The position numbers and the translations under genes were made by a program. From Marinobacterium sedimentorum (GTDB taxonomy: Bacteria > Pseudomonadota > Gammaproteobacteria > Pseudomonadales > Balneatricaceae), in the NCBI RefSeq assembly GCF_024267675.1, contig NZ_JALDYX010000002.1, forward strand, positions 1 through 64,000: a stretch of 64,000 bases of DNA. The letters are read 5' to 3'. Positions 34,748 to 43,823 of this stretch are shown one piece after another. The first letter of the stretch is position 1; each line of letters begins with the position of its first letter. The notes under the pieces were generated by a model. That model was not told the DNA's origin and searched no databases. It saw nothing but the letters and a program-made list of their open reading frames with translations.

Positions 34748-36481
34748 ATGGATGACAAGACGATGAGCATTGAAACTTTACGGGCGCTGATAGTCGAGGA
34801 TGAGTTGAATGACACTCTCCTGCTGGTGAATGAGCTCAAGCGGGGTGGGTACAACCCGAGTTTTATCTGTGTCGACACCCGCGAGGCACTGGAAAGTGCG
34901 TTGCAGCAGGAGCCCTGGGACATCGTTTTCTCCGATTTTTCCATGCCCACCTTTAACGGCCACGATGCTCTTGATATCGTGCGACGGCATAATCTGGATA
35001 TACCGTTCATCTTTGTTTCCGGCACTATAGGTGAAGAAAGGGCCGTTGCGGCAATCAAGCAGGGGGCCCAGGACTACTTGATAAAAGGGCATCTTAAGCG
35101 CCTGGCCTCGGCGGTCGAACGTGAATTGCGTGAAGCTGTTACGCGTCGTGAAAATCGAGAAGCACAGAAGCGGCTCCATTTTCTGGCTAATTATGATGCG
35201 CTCACAGGGTTGCCAAACCGGGTACTGTTCATCGACCGCCTCAGTCACAGTCTGCGTGTGGCGCAGCGGTCGTCAGGTCTGGTTGGGGTCCTCTATCTGG
35301 ACTTGGACAACTTCAAGGATGTTAACGACAGCCTCGGCCACAATGCTGGCGATGCTCTGCTCAAGACGGTCGCGGACCGCCTGACCCAGGCCGTGCGCAC
35401 CAGTGATACGGTTGCGCGTCTTTCTGGCGATGAGTTTGCCCTGATTTTGACTAATCTGGATCATCGTGAAGATGCGGCAGTGGCGGCCAGGAAGATTATC
35501 GATCAGTTATCGCATCCGCTGGACGTCTTGGAGCAGACACTGCAGATCCGGGCGAGTGTAGGCATCAGCGTATTTCCAGCCGATGGTACCGACAGTGAAG
35601 AGTTGCTGCGCAACGCCGATATGTCGATGTACCTCGCGAAGCAGACCGGTGGTAGTCAATACGAGTTCTATCGCTCGGAAATAGGTGAGAAAAAAGCCGA
35701 GCGACTGGAGCTGTTGAAAGCGCTGCGGCGCGCACTGGAGCAAAGGGAGTTCGTGCTGCACTATCAGCCGCAGGTCGAGCTGGCAACGGGCCATATAGTG
35801 GGTGTCGAGGCATTGCTGCGCTGGCGGTGTCCTGAGCGGGGGCTGGTCAGCCCGGAGCAGTTTATCCCGCTGGCAGAAGAATCCGGCCTGGTGGTGCCCT
35901 TGGGGGAATGGGTGCTGCGCAAGGCCTGTGCTCAGGCTCGGATCTGGCGTGATACGGGTTATCCGCCACTGCGGGTCGCGGTGAATTTTTCTGCCTGCCA
36001 GTTCCGACAGAAAAACCTGTTGGATCTTGTCAAAACGGTGCTTGATGAAAATGAACTGCCACCCGAGTTCCTGGAAGTGGAGATCACCGAGAGTACCCTG
36101 ATGCAGGATACGGCAGCGTCCCTGAGGACACTGCAGGAGCTGCGGGCCTGTGGTATCTCAATCTCGCTTGACGACTTTGGTACCGGTTATTCCAGCCTGA
36201 GTTATCTCAAGCGGTTTCCGGTCGATGCACTCAAGATTGACCGTTCCTTCGTGTGTGATATTCCGCAGGATGCGGATGATGTCGCCATTAACAGTGCGAT
36301 TATTGCGATGGCGGCAAAACTCAATATTCGGGTGATCGCGGAGGGTGTCGAAACCCTTGAACAGCTCGATTTCCTGCGCTCTGAGGGTTGTGCACTGGTA
36401 CAGGGCTATTATCTGCAGCGCCCGGCATCGGCGCAGGATCTGGCCGCCATGCTGAAAAATGGCCAAGGTGACTTCTTTTAA
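34748..36481 (+). CDS. Receiver-GGDEF-EAL cyclic-di-GMP enzyme
   Basis: 577 residues. Residues 10-130 are a receiver (LIVEDELNDTLLLVNEL; DFSMPTFNGHDAL; GAQDYLIKGHLKRL). GGDEF domain about 150-310: NYDALTGLPNRVLF, YLDLDNFKDVND, and an SGDEF active site (the first Gly is Ser, a variant often still active). EAL domain about 325-575 with all main motifs: GVEALLRW, NFSACQF, EITES, DDFGTGYSSLSYL, LKIDRSF, AEGVETLEQL, QGYYLQRP. It looks competent as a phosphodiesterase and perhaps also as a cyclase. It is likely the output of the sensory cluster. ATG 34748 or 34763 is possible. Confidence 0.9.
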   Translation: MDDKTMSIETLRALIVEDELNDTLLLVNELKRGGYNPSFICVDTREALESALQQEPWDIVFSDFSMPTFNGHDALDIVRRHNLDIPFIFVSGTIGEERAVAAIKQGAQDYLIKGHLKRLASAVERELREAVTRRENREAQKRLHFLANYDALTGLPNRVLFIDRLSHSLRVAQRSSGLVGVLYLDLDNFKDVNDSLGHNAGDALLKTVADRLTQAVRTSDTVARLSGDEFALILTNLDHREDAAVAARKIIDQLSHPLDVLEQTLQIRASVGISVFPADGTDSEELLRNADMSMYLAKQTGGSQYEFYRSEIGEKKAERLELLKALRRALEQREFVLHYQPQVELATGHIVGVEALLRWRCPERGLVSPEQFIPLAEESGLVVPLGEWVLRKACAQARIWRDTGYPPLRVAVNFSACQFRQKNLLDLVKTVLDENELPPEFLEVEITESTLMQDTAASLRTLQELRACGISISLDDFGTGYSSLSYLKRFPVDALKIDRSFVCDIPQDADDVAINSAIIAMAAKLNIRVIAEGVETLEQLDFLRSEGCALVQGYYLQRPASAQDLAAMLKNGQGDFF

Positions 36482-36509
36482 TCCAATTGTCGCCAGGCTA
36501 CTCACGCAC

Positions 36510-36643
36510 ATTCCCCCCGGTGGCCTTTGGCACAGCACTTTCGCCCCTGCCGCCGCCAAAAGCCGCTGGCAAGCAACTGGCAGATAAGGCACTATCTTTG
36601 CCCTGTATTTTGTGGCGTGAAGCAGGATGCGCCATTTACGAAT
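36510..36643 (+). repeat. Dispersed intergenic repeat, copy 2
   Basis: The partner of 27743-27870, in the same orientation. It sits between the GGDEF-EAL gene and yaeQ. The copies are diverged but keep block order and spacing. Confidence 0.6.
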
Positions 36644-36660
36644 CCTTAAGGTCCTTATCT

Positions 36661-37197
36661 GTGGCAGTTAAACCTACCATCTACAAAGCGCGGATTTCAC
36701 TGTCTGATCTGAACCGCGACTATTACGACACCCTCAACCTCACCATTGCTCAGCATCCGTCCGAGACCCTAGAGCGGATGATGGTGCGGGTGCTGGCGTA
36801 CTGTCTGAATGCCCGTGAACATCTGGTCTTCACCAAGGGTATCAGTGCGGCCGAAGAGCCCGATCTCTGGGCGCGCACGCTGGATGATCAGATTGCGCTC
36901 TGGATTGATGTGGGTGAGCCTGCGCTGGATAGGGTCAAGAAGGCCACGCACCAGGCGCGGGAAGTGCGAGTGTACAGCTTCAATACCAAGTCGGATGTTT
37001 GGTGGGAGCAGGGTCGCAGCAAGTTTTCGGCGCTGAAGGCGTCTGTTTTCCGCTTTGAATGGGCAGAGATTGAAGCCCTGGCTGCGCTGGTGGAACGCAC
37101 CATGGATCTGTCCGTCACCATCACCGGGGATTCGGCCTATGTTGCCGCGGCGGGGGGGGAGTGCGAAGTGTCCTGGACGGTACTGCAGCAGGCCTGA
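36661..37197 (+). CDS. yaeQ: YaeQ family protein
   Basis: 178 residues from a GTG start (MAVKPTIYKARISLSDLNRD), chosen because E. coli YaeQ begins MALKATIYKA at the same point. Conserved blocks: HPSETLERMMVRVLAY, EEPDLWARTLDDQIALWIDVG and WWEQGRSKF. YaeQ has a PD-(D/E)XK nuclease-like fold; its cellular role is not settled, though links to transcription antitermination have been reported. It is followed by a convergent gene and a GC-rich hairpin. Confidence 0.9.
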   Translation: MAVKPTIYKARISLSDLNRDYYDTLNLTIAQHPSETLERMMVRVLAYCLNAREHLVFTKGISAAEEPDLWARTLDDQIALWIDVGEPALDRVKKATHQAREVRVYSFNTKSDVWWEQGRSKFSALKASVFRFEWAEIEALAALVERTMDLSVTITGDSAYVAAAGGECEVSWTVLQQA

Positions 37198-37212
37198 GGG
37201 TACAGAAAAGTA

Positions 37213-37231
37213 GGGGGCGGCGCCCGCCCCC
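37213..37231 (-). terminator. GC hairpin between convergent genes
   Basis: GGGGGCGG and CCGCCCCC pair around CGC. On the minus strand it is followed by TACTTTTC, so it is a reasonable terminator for the kinase gene and perhaps acts both ways. Confidence 0.6.
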
Positions 37232-37264
37232 GTAACGGGGAGGGCACCGACCTTGGATGCAGTC

Positions 37265-38122
37265 CTAGCTTTCCTGTTCGGCTTCGCGCAGCCGTTCCTG
37301 GCGGGCCTGTTCCTCGGCAAACACCGATTTGATCTCGTCCAGTACCGCATCCACATCGGCACTTTCAGTGCTTTCGGCGAACTCGCCGGTCAGCTCAATG
37401 TCTTCATGCAGCTTGCCTTCTTCGTACAGTGCCCAGATTTCCTTGGCATAGCGGCTGCCCAGAAGTTCCGGGGCGAACTGGCCGTAATAGTGGGTCATGT
37501 TGTCGACATCCCGCGCCAGCATCGATTGGGCGTGGTTGTTGGCCGCCGCATCCACCGCCTGGGGCAGGTCGATAATCACCGGGCCGTATTCGTCCACCAG
37601 AACGTTGAATTCCGACAGGTCACCGTGCACGACGCCGGCGCAGAGCATGCGCATCACGTAGTTCATCAGCAGGGCGTGATCTTCCAGCGCCTGCTCGGCG
37701 GACATGGAGACATCACTCAGACGCGGCGCGACATCGCCGGCTTCGTCTGTTATCAGTTCCATCAGCAGCACGCCATCCATGCAGCCATAGGGCTGCGGCA
37801 CGCGCACGCCGGCCGCTGCCAGCCGATAGAGGGCATCGACCTCGGCGTTCTGCCAGGTTTCTTCCTGCTGCTTGCGACCGAATTTAGAGCCTTTTTCCAT
37901 GGCCCGGGCGCGGCGGCTGTTCTTGACCTTGCGGCCTTCCTGATAGTTGACCGCCTGCTTGAAGCTGCGTTTGGTGGCATCCTTGTAGACCTTGGCACAG
38001 CGTATCTCGGTGCCGCAGCGCACCACGTAGACGTCGGCTTCCTTGCCGCTCATCAGCCGGCTGATCACTTCATCCACCAGGCCATCTTCGACCAGGGGCA
38101 GTATGCGTTTGGGAGTTTTCAT
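37265..38122 (-). CDS. RIO-type serine protein kinase (PA4780-like)
   Basis: 285 residues. A winged-helix-free N-terminus leads to the ATP-binding part (LMSGKEADVYVV, CAKVYKD with the catalytic Lys). Catalytic loop HGDLSEFNVLVD and metal-binding IIDLPQAVD follow. RIO kinases act in ribosome maturation in archaea and eukaryotes; the bacterial versions are little studied. The acidic C-terminus (about 40 residues rich in E and Q) is helical. The gene runs opposite to yaeQ. Confidence 0.88.
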   Translation of the reverse strand: MKTPKRILPLVEDGLVDEVISRLMSGKEADVYVVRCGTEIRCAKVYKDATKRSFKQAVNYQEGRKVKNSRRARAMEKGSKFGRKQQEETWQNAEVDALYRLAAAGVRVPQPYGCMDGVLLMELITDEAGDVAPRLSDVSMSAEQALEDHALLMNYVMRMLCAGVVHGDLSEFNVLVDEYGPVIIDLPQAVDAAANNHAQSMLARDVDNMTHYYGQFAPELLGSRYAKEIWALYEEGKLHEDIELTGEFAESTESADVDAVLDEIKSVFAEEQARQERLREAEQES

Positions 38123-38354
38123 GGTGCCCTGTTACCTGAACCAGGGGCTGGATGGAACAACGCCGCCTGTACAGGCCAGCGGGTATGGGTGGAACAGCGG
38201 CATCCAGTAGACTCCTTGACAAAATGGGGACCCAGCTGCGGGACGGGGCCGGGGCTGGGAGTCTGAGTTTAACACCGCAGTGCAGCAAGCTTCGACCGCC
38301 GGATGCCGAAACCGACGGTTTTTTCAGAATTTAATGTCCCCGCAGACCTAAACG

Positions 38355-39179
38355 TCAGTGTGTGGCGGCCGTTGTGCCAAAGATGAAGGCCGATTGCACG
38401 CTGCCCATCACCCTGTCCTCAAACACCTTCTGGCCCGGATCTTCGCCTGCGGCACCGGCGATAACGTGCAGCGGCAGCAGGTGTTCCTCCGCCGGGTGGG
38501 ACGCACGCCCACCCGGCGCCTGGGCCCAGTTGACAAGGCGCTGCTCGCGCTCGGCCTGGGAGAGCGCGACCGTTTCGGCCAGCCAGTGGTCAAAGCGTAT
38601 CGAGTCTGGGTCTGTTCGGTCGCCACCCTGGCGCAGGCGCTGCATGTTGTGAAAGCTCATGCCGCTGCCAATAATCAGTACGCCCTCATCGCGCAGCGGA
38701 GCCAGCGCCTTGCCCAGCGCAAGATGCTCGGCGGGATCGAGCCCTGCCCGCAGAGACAGCTGCACCACCGGGATATCGGCGTCGGGGATGGCAAGTTTGA
38801 GCGGAATGAATACACCGTGATCCAGTCCGCGTTTGTGCTCCTGGGTGCAGGGAATGGCGGCGCGAGCGAGCAGTGTCTGAATGCGGCCCGCCAGTTCAGG
38901 ACTGCCGGGAGCGGGCCATTTGAGCTGGTAGGTGTGGGCAGGAAAGCCGTAATAGTCGTACAGCAGATTCGGTGCGGCCTGGGAATTGACGCTGAATTCA
39001 GGCGTTTCCCAGTGGGCAGAAATGACCAGTAGGGCCTTGGGGCGGGTGCCCGCCTGACCGATGAGATTGCGCAGCCAGGTTTCCATGTGATCCCAGGTAC
39101 CGGCGGGCGGCCAGTCCATAAAAAAGCACGGACCGGCGCCGTGGGGGATAAATATGCTGGGCAAGCGCGCTTGGGTCAT
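38355..39179 (-). CDS. DODA-type extradiol ring-opening dioxygenase (YgiD-like)
   Basis: 274 residues. LPSIFIPHGAGPCFFM, VISAHWETPEF (metal His), GLDHGVFIPLKLAIP (metal His and the catalytic region) and GSGMSFHNM are the LigB/DODA signatures. The Fe2+ or Zn2+ enzyme opens catechol-like rings; E. coli YgiD is a DOPA dioxygenase. ATG at 39177-39179 with GAGGAC upstream is preferred to the longer frame. It lies 80 bp from a DoxX gene in the same direction, with a divergent LysR regulator beyond, a common trio. Confidence 0.87.
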   Translation of the reverse strand: MTQARLPSIFIPHGAGPCFFMDWPPAGTWDHMETWLRNLIGQAGTRPKALLVISAHWETPEFSVNSQAAPNLLYDYYGFPAHTYQLKWPAPGSPELAGRIQTLLARAAIPCTQEHKRGLDHGVFIPLKLAIPDADIPVVQLSLRAGLDPAEHLALGKALAPLRDEGVLIIGSGMSFHNMQRLRQGGDRTDPDSIRFDHWLAETVALSQAEREQRLVNWAQAPGGRASHPAEEHLLPLHVIAGAAGEDPGQKVFEDRVMGSVQSAFIFGTTAATH

Positions 39180-39258
39180 GGAATTGTCCTCGAATGACGG
39201 CGGTGAACTGCTGCCGCCAGGCATCACCTGGCGGCTGGGTAAACAGGCAAAGTACAGT

Positions 39259-39705
39259 TTAGAACTTCAATCCTAGCCGGCTATCCAGTGAGAAACGCTC
39301 GCCGCCGCGCAGGAAAACCGCGATGGCGATCAGGCCCCACATCAGCGGATACTCGACTCCGCCGCTGGTCCAGAAGAAACCGTTGGCGGCGTGTACCGTC
39401 AGGGCTACGCCCATCAGGGTCGCGATGGCCAGTGCCGCCGGGCGGGTCAGCAGCCCCAGGACCAGCGCCAGACCGCCGACGAACTCCACCAGGCCCGCCA
39501 GCAGGGCGAACAGGAAACCGGGCTCCATGCCAAGGCTGGTGGCGAAGAACTGGCCGGTGGCATCCAGGCCATAGCCGCCAAACCAGCCGAAGAGTTTCTG
39601 GGCGCCGTGGGGCATCAGCAGCAGGCCCGCGGTGATGCGTACCAAAGGATAGCCCAGCGGTGACAGACGATCGAACAGGGTGCTGGTAAGGGTCTGAGTG
39701 GTCAT
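39259..39705 (-). CDS. DoxX family membrane protein
   Basis: 148 residues with four helices. RITAGLLLMPHGAQKLFGWFGGYG is the DoxX signature, followed by GLVEFVGGLALVLGLLTRPAALAI. DoxX-like proteins are often found beside quinone- or aromatic-handling enzymes; a redox role is likely but not proven. GGAGATACGCC precedes the ATG. It is probably cotranscribed with the dioxygenase downstream and controlled by the divergent LysR regulator. Confidence 0.87.
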   Translation of the reverse strand: MTTQTLTSTLFDRLSPLGYPLVRITAGLLLMPHGAQKLFGWFGGYGLDATGQFFATSLGMEPGFLFALLAGLVEFVGGLALVLGLLTRPAALAIATLMGVALTVHAANGFFWTSGGVEYPLMWGLIAIAVFLRGGERFSLDSRLGLKF

Positions 39706-39773
39706 GGCGTATCTCCAGAAGCCTATGAGTGGGGTGACAGCTGGTGCGCTGAAACTGGAGATCATGGTATGTT

Positions 39774-39832
39774 GGTTTCTATATTTTTAATAGAATGCAA
39801 AAAAGGAACATACGGTTTCTATTTTGGAAACC
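39774..39832. promoter_or_regulatory. Repeated GGTTTCTAT boxes in doxX/LysR divergent promoter
   Basis: GGTTTCTAT occurs twice (39774 and 39814) 40 bp apart. The second forms an inverted repeat with GAAACC at 39827-39832 (6-bp arms, 7-bp spacer). The setting between doxX and the divergent LysR gene suggests LysR-type binding sites. Confidence 0.55.
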
Positions 39833-39949
39833 AAGTTTAACAGTTCCAGACGCATCAGCACTCTGGCGACAGTCGATGTTGCGGTACAGCCGATGCCAGC
39901 CACCTGAATTGCCTGCACTCAAACAGAGCCCTCGCACAGGACAATTGGC

Positions 39950-40897
39950 ATGACCTCACATATTAGCGGCGGATCCTTCAGTTTTGGCGGCATGCTTGGC
40001 GGGTCCTTGGAAGACATCAAGGCCTTCTGTGCCGTGATCGAGTTTGGTTCCGTGTCTCGGGCGGCCCTAGAAATGGGTGAAACCAAGGGCAGTATCAGCC
40101 GGCGGGTATCACGGCTGGAGGCCCGGCTCGGCGCTGCGCTGCTGGCACGCACGCCCAGAGCCGTGAGCGCCACTGAGGAGGGAATCGCCTTTTACGCCAA
40201 GGCCCGCGATGCGCTCTCATTGCTGGCCGATGCCACCCAGGGCGCGCGCCAGTCCCGCACCGTGCCCCACGGCAACCTGCGAGTGACGGCACCGATGGAT
40301 ATAGGCCTTGATGTGCTGCCGCCGCTGCTGGTGCGGTTTCGCGCCCTGCATCCACAGATTACAGTGGAGCTGCTGCTGACGGATGCACCGCTGGATCTGG
40401 CGGCCAATCGGATCGATCTGGCACTGCGGGCCACCTCCGGCAATTTGCCGGACATGGGGTACCGTGCCTCGGCGCTGACGGCGTTTCGCATGGGCCTTTA
40501 CGGGGCTCCCATCTATCTGGCGGCGCGGGGGATACCCGAGGTGCCGCAGGATCTGCAGACCCAGGACCTGGTTACCTTTCGGGAACTGGCGGGGGCCGCC
40601 AGTCTGTCCCTGGTGAACGCCAGGGGACGTCGGGTGGAGGTCACGGCCAGGCCCGTGGCCCGCACCACGGACTACGCCAGCGTACACCGCATTATCCAGG
40701 CCGGCGGCGGCATTGGCGTTTTGCCGGATCTTATTGCAGGCGCCAGCCTTGCCGCAGGCCTGATTGTGCCGGTGTTGCCCGACTGGTCTTTGAGCGAGGG
40801 CAAGCTATATGCCATCAGCCTCAGTGGCGACCAGGCGCCGGCGCGAGTAAGCGTGTTTCGGGACTTTATTCGCACCGAGCTAAACGCGCCGGGCTGA
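39950..40897 (+). CDS. LysR-family transcriptional regulator
   Basis: 315 residues. Residues 18-78 are the winged-helix DNA-binding domain (LEDIKAFCAVIEFGSVSRAALEMGETKGSISRRVSRLEARLGAALLAR pattern). The rest is the LysR substrate-binding domain (GNLRVTAPMDIGLDVLPPLLVRF; GIGVLPDLIAGASL). The N-terminal 17 residues are Gly/Ser-rich and unusual. It probably controls the divergent doxX-dioxygenase pair in response to an aromatic compound or quinone. Confidence 0.87.
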   Translation: MTSHISGGSFSFGGMLGGSLEDIKAFCAVIEFGSVSRAALEMGETKGSISRRVSRLEARLGAALLARTPRAVSATEEGIAFYAKARDALSLLADATQGARQSRTVPHGNLRVTAPMDIGLDVLPPLLVRFRALHPQITVELLLTDAPLDLAANRIDLALRATSGNLPDMGYRASALTAFRMGLYGAPIYLAARGIPEVPQDLQTQDLVTFRELAGAASLSLVNARGRRVEVTARPVARTTDYASVHRIIQAGGGIGVLPDLIAGASLAAGLIVPVLPDWSLSEGKLYAISLSGDQAPARVSVFRDFIRTELNAPG

Positions 40898-41017
40898 AGG
40901 TGCCGGGGGCGAGTCGCGGGCTGAGCCTGGTGCTCGTTGGCGGCTGTATCTGGAAGCTCAGGCCCCGTGCCTGCGTGGCGCACCTTTGTAACATTCCTGT
41001 TCATGTATGTACCGGGT

Positions 41018-42046
41018 CTAAAATTCAGCAGTCATCTGCAGGGCTTTTGCCGCCGCTTCCATGCGCAGGTAGCGCTCGGCGCTGCCGGGATGGGTGAGGC
41101 CGCGACTGTGGTTAATGGCGGCGGGGAAGTCGGTGCCCAGACGACGCCAGAACGCGACGCCTGGTTCCAGCGCATAGCCGGCGCGGTGCAGCAGCACCAG
41201 TGCCTGCAGGTCAGCTTCCAGTTCCCAGTTCAGCGCCTGATGATGGACGCCCAGAGTCGCGGCCAGGCCGGGGCTTGGGTAGCCCTGAGTCAGGGCCAGC
41301 AGGTCGAACAGTGCACCGAGCAGCAGGTTGCGCAGCTGCTTGTCGATATGCTGCAGGCCGTTGTGGGCCAGTTCGTGGGCAACTACCAGGGCGAGTTCGT
41401 CGTCCTGCCGCGCATAGCTGAGCATCGCCTGATTAACGCGAATTTCGCGGCCATCGGCATGGGCGTTGATGGCGCTGCTGCGATGGAGCCGAACCGGCCA
41501 GTCGCACAGTGTATCGGGGATCAGGCTGAAGCTCATCAGGCTGTTGCCGCGCTCTATCTGCAGGCTGAGAGGCCCCGACACCTCGCGCAGCTGTGCATCG
41601 ATGCTCTTTCGGGTGCCGGGCGTGACAGCGCGGCCCTGCAGGCGCAGCAGGCGATCACCGGCGCGAAGCCCGGCAAGGGCCGCGGGGCTATCGGGCAGAG
41701 GCGGGCGCAGTGTCGGTTGTTGATCAAGCCCATAGACTGTGCGGGCGGCGGGGCGCAGCAAGGGTGTATAGCTGTCGATGCTGTGCAGCCGCAGGCCGTA
41801 ATCGCTGCGCTGTGTTGCCGGACACAGTTCGAGCGCTGCGATCAGCAGGGGGCGCGCCACCCGGGCGAGGCGGTACTCGCGCGCGTGGCTTAGTATCAGT
41901 GCCTCGGTACGCTGGTGTTCGGCCTCTGCCGCAATCGCCTCATCCGTGGGCGGAGCCGGCAGGTCGCCTGGGCCGGCGCAGGCAGCGAGCAGCAATGAAA
42001 ATGCAAAAATGAATACGGATTGGGAGGTGCAGCGGATGCTGTGCAT
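41018..42046 (-). CDS. M48-family metallopeptidase lipoprotein with PDZ-like domain
   Basis: 342 residues. A lipoprotein signal (FAFSLLLAACAG) places it at a periplasmic membrane face. Residues 115-170 look like a PDZ domain (AALAGLRAGDRLLRLQGR). The zinc site is HELAHN with NWELEADLQAL as the third-ligand helix, as in M48 proteases (BepA, LoiP). It is expected to act in envelope protein quality control. The PDZ position before the protease domain is less usual. Confidence 0.86.
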   Translation of the reverse strand: MHSIRCTSQSVFIFAFSLLLAACAGPGDLPAPPTDEAIAAEAEHQRTEALILSHAREYRLARVARPLLIAALELCPATQRSDYGLRLHSIDSYTPLLRPAARTVYGLDQQPTLRPPLPDSPAALAGLRAGDRLLRLQGRAVTPGTRKSIDAQLREVSGPLSLQIERGNSLMSFSLIPDTLCDWPVRLHRSSAINAHADGREIRVNQAMLSYARQDDELALVVAHELAHNGLQHIDKQLRNLLLGALFDLLALTQGYPSPGLAATLGVHHQALNWELEADLQALVLLHRAGYALEPGVAFWRRLGTDFPAAINHSRGLTHPGSAERYLRMEAAAKALQMTAEF

Positions 42047-42372
42047 CAGCAGCGTGGCAGAGGCTGGGGGGGCTTGTAGTTGCCTGTTACTGCAACGGAT
42101 TTTACTGCTGTTAGAAAGAATGCTCTGTCCATGTGCTGATCACCTTTTGACCGCTCTGTTATGCCCAGCGTTGACACCAGTGCAGCGGTTAGGTCACCGC
42201 TGCACTGGTGACGTCGGTGTGAAGGTAGTGTAGCAGCGAAAAAGCGGCCAAAAGGTGGTGAAAACCGGCGTTTCCGGCCCCGGCCCGACTTGATCCGCCG
42301 GCCTCATTCGTCCATGCTGCACGGCATTCGCCGATGCACCGGCGAGCCCATATTCAAAGGCAGGGCCGAACC
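42047..42372. other. Divergent intergenic region
   Basis: No gene seen. It contains the long inverted repeat at 42175-42210. A CGGCCC-rich stretch precedes the DUF2750 gene. Confidence 0.45.
42175..42210. repeat. Perfect 14-bp inverted repeat
   Basis: CACCAGTGCAGCGG and CCGCTGCACTGGTG pair around an 8-base loop. There is no T-run, and no gene ends here because it lies between divergent promoters. It could be an operator or a repeat element. Confidence 0.65.
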
Positions 42373-42771
42373 ATGACGTACAAACTGACAGAGCAGCAGC
42401 GGGGCAAGGTTATTGCCCGCGAAGCGCAGGAGCGATTCGATCACTTTCTGCAAAAAGTGGCAGACTGGGAAGAGATATGGAGCCTGAGCGACGCTGAAGG
42501 CTGCGTCATGCTGACTACTGATGATGGCGAGAGCTGTCTGCCGGTATGGCCCCACCCCGACTACGCGCTGGACTGGGCCACCGATGGCTGGGAAGGGTGC
42601 GAAGCACTGAAAATCGACCTGCAGGCCTGGTTCGAGCGCTGGTCTCCCGGGCTTGATGAAGACGGTATTCTGGTGGCAGTGTTCCCGTGCGTGGACGAAG
42701 AAGGCGTGCTGCTGTCGGCCGGCGAGCTGACCGGGTCGATCGAAGCGCTGCTGGGAGCCGGTGGTGACTGA
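42373..42771 (+). CDS. DUF2750 domain protein
   Basis: 132 residues, acidic and soluble. RFDHFLQKVADWEEIWSLSDAEGC and LPVWPHPDYALDWATDGWEG are the domain's conserved parts. Function unknown. It overlaps srkA by about 11 bases, suggesting cotranslation. Confidence 0.8.
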   Translation: MTYKLTEQQRGKVIAREAQERFDHFLQKVADWEEIWSLSDAEGCVMLTTDDGESCLPVWPHPDYALDWATDGWEGCEALKIDLQAWFERWSPGLDEDGILVAVFPCVDEEGVLLSAGELTGSIEALLGAGGD

Positions 42772-43771
42772 CCACAACTCAGGCTCGGCCGCGGATCTTG
42801 CGCCGCACCCCTTCGAAACCCTGACGCCGGAATTCATCATGGATGCGGTGGAGGAACTTGGCTATCTGTGCGATGGCGCCATTTTCCCCCTCAACAGCTA
42901 TGAAAACCGTGTCTATCAGGTCGGGATCGAGGAACAGACACCGCTGATCGCCAAGTTTTACCGGCCCCATCGCTGGAGCCAGGCCCAGATTCTGGAAGAA
43001 CATGAGCTTTGCTACGAGATGGAGGAGCATGAGCTGCCGGTCGTGGCGCCCTGGCGCGATGACAGCGGGCGCAGCCTGTTCCAGCGCGAGGGCTTCTGGT
43101 TTGCACTCTATCCGCGTCGTGGCGGCCGTGCCCCTGAATTCGATGACTTGGATAACCTGCTGATTCTGGGTCGGTTTCTGGGGCGCATGCACGCCATAGG
43201 AGCGAAAAAACCGTTCGCACATCGCCCGGTGCTCAACAGCCAGACTTACGGCCATGCCAGCGTGGCGCTGTTGCGCGAAGACTTTATCCCGCGGGACCTG
43301 CGTCCGGCCTATGAAACCCTGAGCCGCGATGTGCTCAAGCTGGTGGATGAGGCCATGGCAGAACCCGCAACCCTGATCCGGGTTCACGGCGACTGTCACG
43401 CCGGCAATGTACTGTGGCGCGACAATACGCCCAACTTTGTCGATTTCGACGATGCCCGTATGGCGCCTGCGGTACAGGATATCTGGATGCTGCTGTCGGG
43501 TGATCGCAACAGCCAGCAGCGTCAGCTGTGTGAAGTTGTGGACGGTTATAACGAGTTTTATGACTTTCAGCCGCGGGAACTACGCCAGATAGAGGCGCTG
43601 CGTACCCTGCGTATCATGCACTATTCCGCCTGGCTGGCGCGGCGCTGGGCTGATCCTGCCTTCCCACGGGCCTTCCCCTGGTTCAACACCGAGCGTTACT
43701 GGAGCGAGCATATCCTCGAGTTGCGCGAGCAGTTTTCCGCCCTGCAGGAACCCGCTCTGCGTCTGCTCTGA
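42761..43771 (+). CDS. srkA: Stress response serine/threonine kinase SrkA (YihE/RdoA)
   Basis: 336 residues with a choline-kinase-like fold. FPLNSYENRVYQVG begins the nucleotide-binding part, HGDCHAGNVLW is the catalytic loop and FVDFDDARMAP the metal-binding motif. E. coli SrkA counters stress-induced death, in part by opposing MazEF toxicity. It starts at GTG within the end of the DUF2750 gene. Confidence 0.92.
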   Translation: MVTDHNSGSAADLAPHPFETLTPEFIMDAVEELGYLCDGAIFPLNSYENRVYQVGIEEQTPLIAKFYRPHRWSQAQILEEHELCYEMEEHELPVVAPWRDDSGRSLFQREGFWFALYPRRGGRAPEFDDLDNLLILGRFLGRMHAIGAKKPFAHRPVLNSQTYGHASVALLREDFIPRDLRPAYETLSRDVLKLVDEAMAEPATLIRVHGDCHAGNVLWRDNTPNFVDFDDARMAPAVQDIWMLLSGDRNSQQRQLCEVVDGYNEFYDFQPRELRQIEALRTLRIMHYSAWLARRWADPAFPRAFPWFNTERYWSEHILELREQFSALQEPALRLL

Positions 43772-43823
43772 GCGGGTTGGGTCAGGGTCGGAACCTATAC
43801 TGTTATGAATAAAGGATGCAGGC

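Noticed and set aside
37253..38266. 337-codon rightward open frame
   Set aside because: Antisense to the RIO kinase, whose catalytic motifs are clear; no ribosome-binding site or family match.
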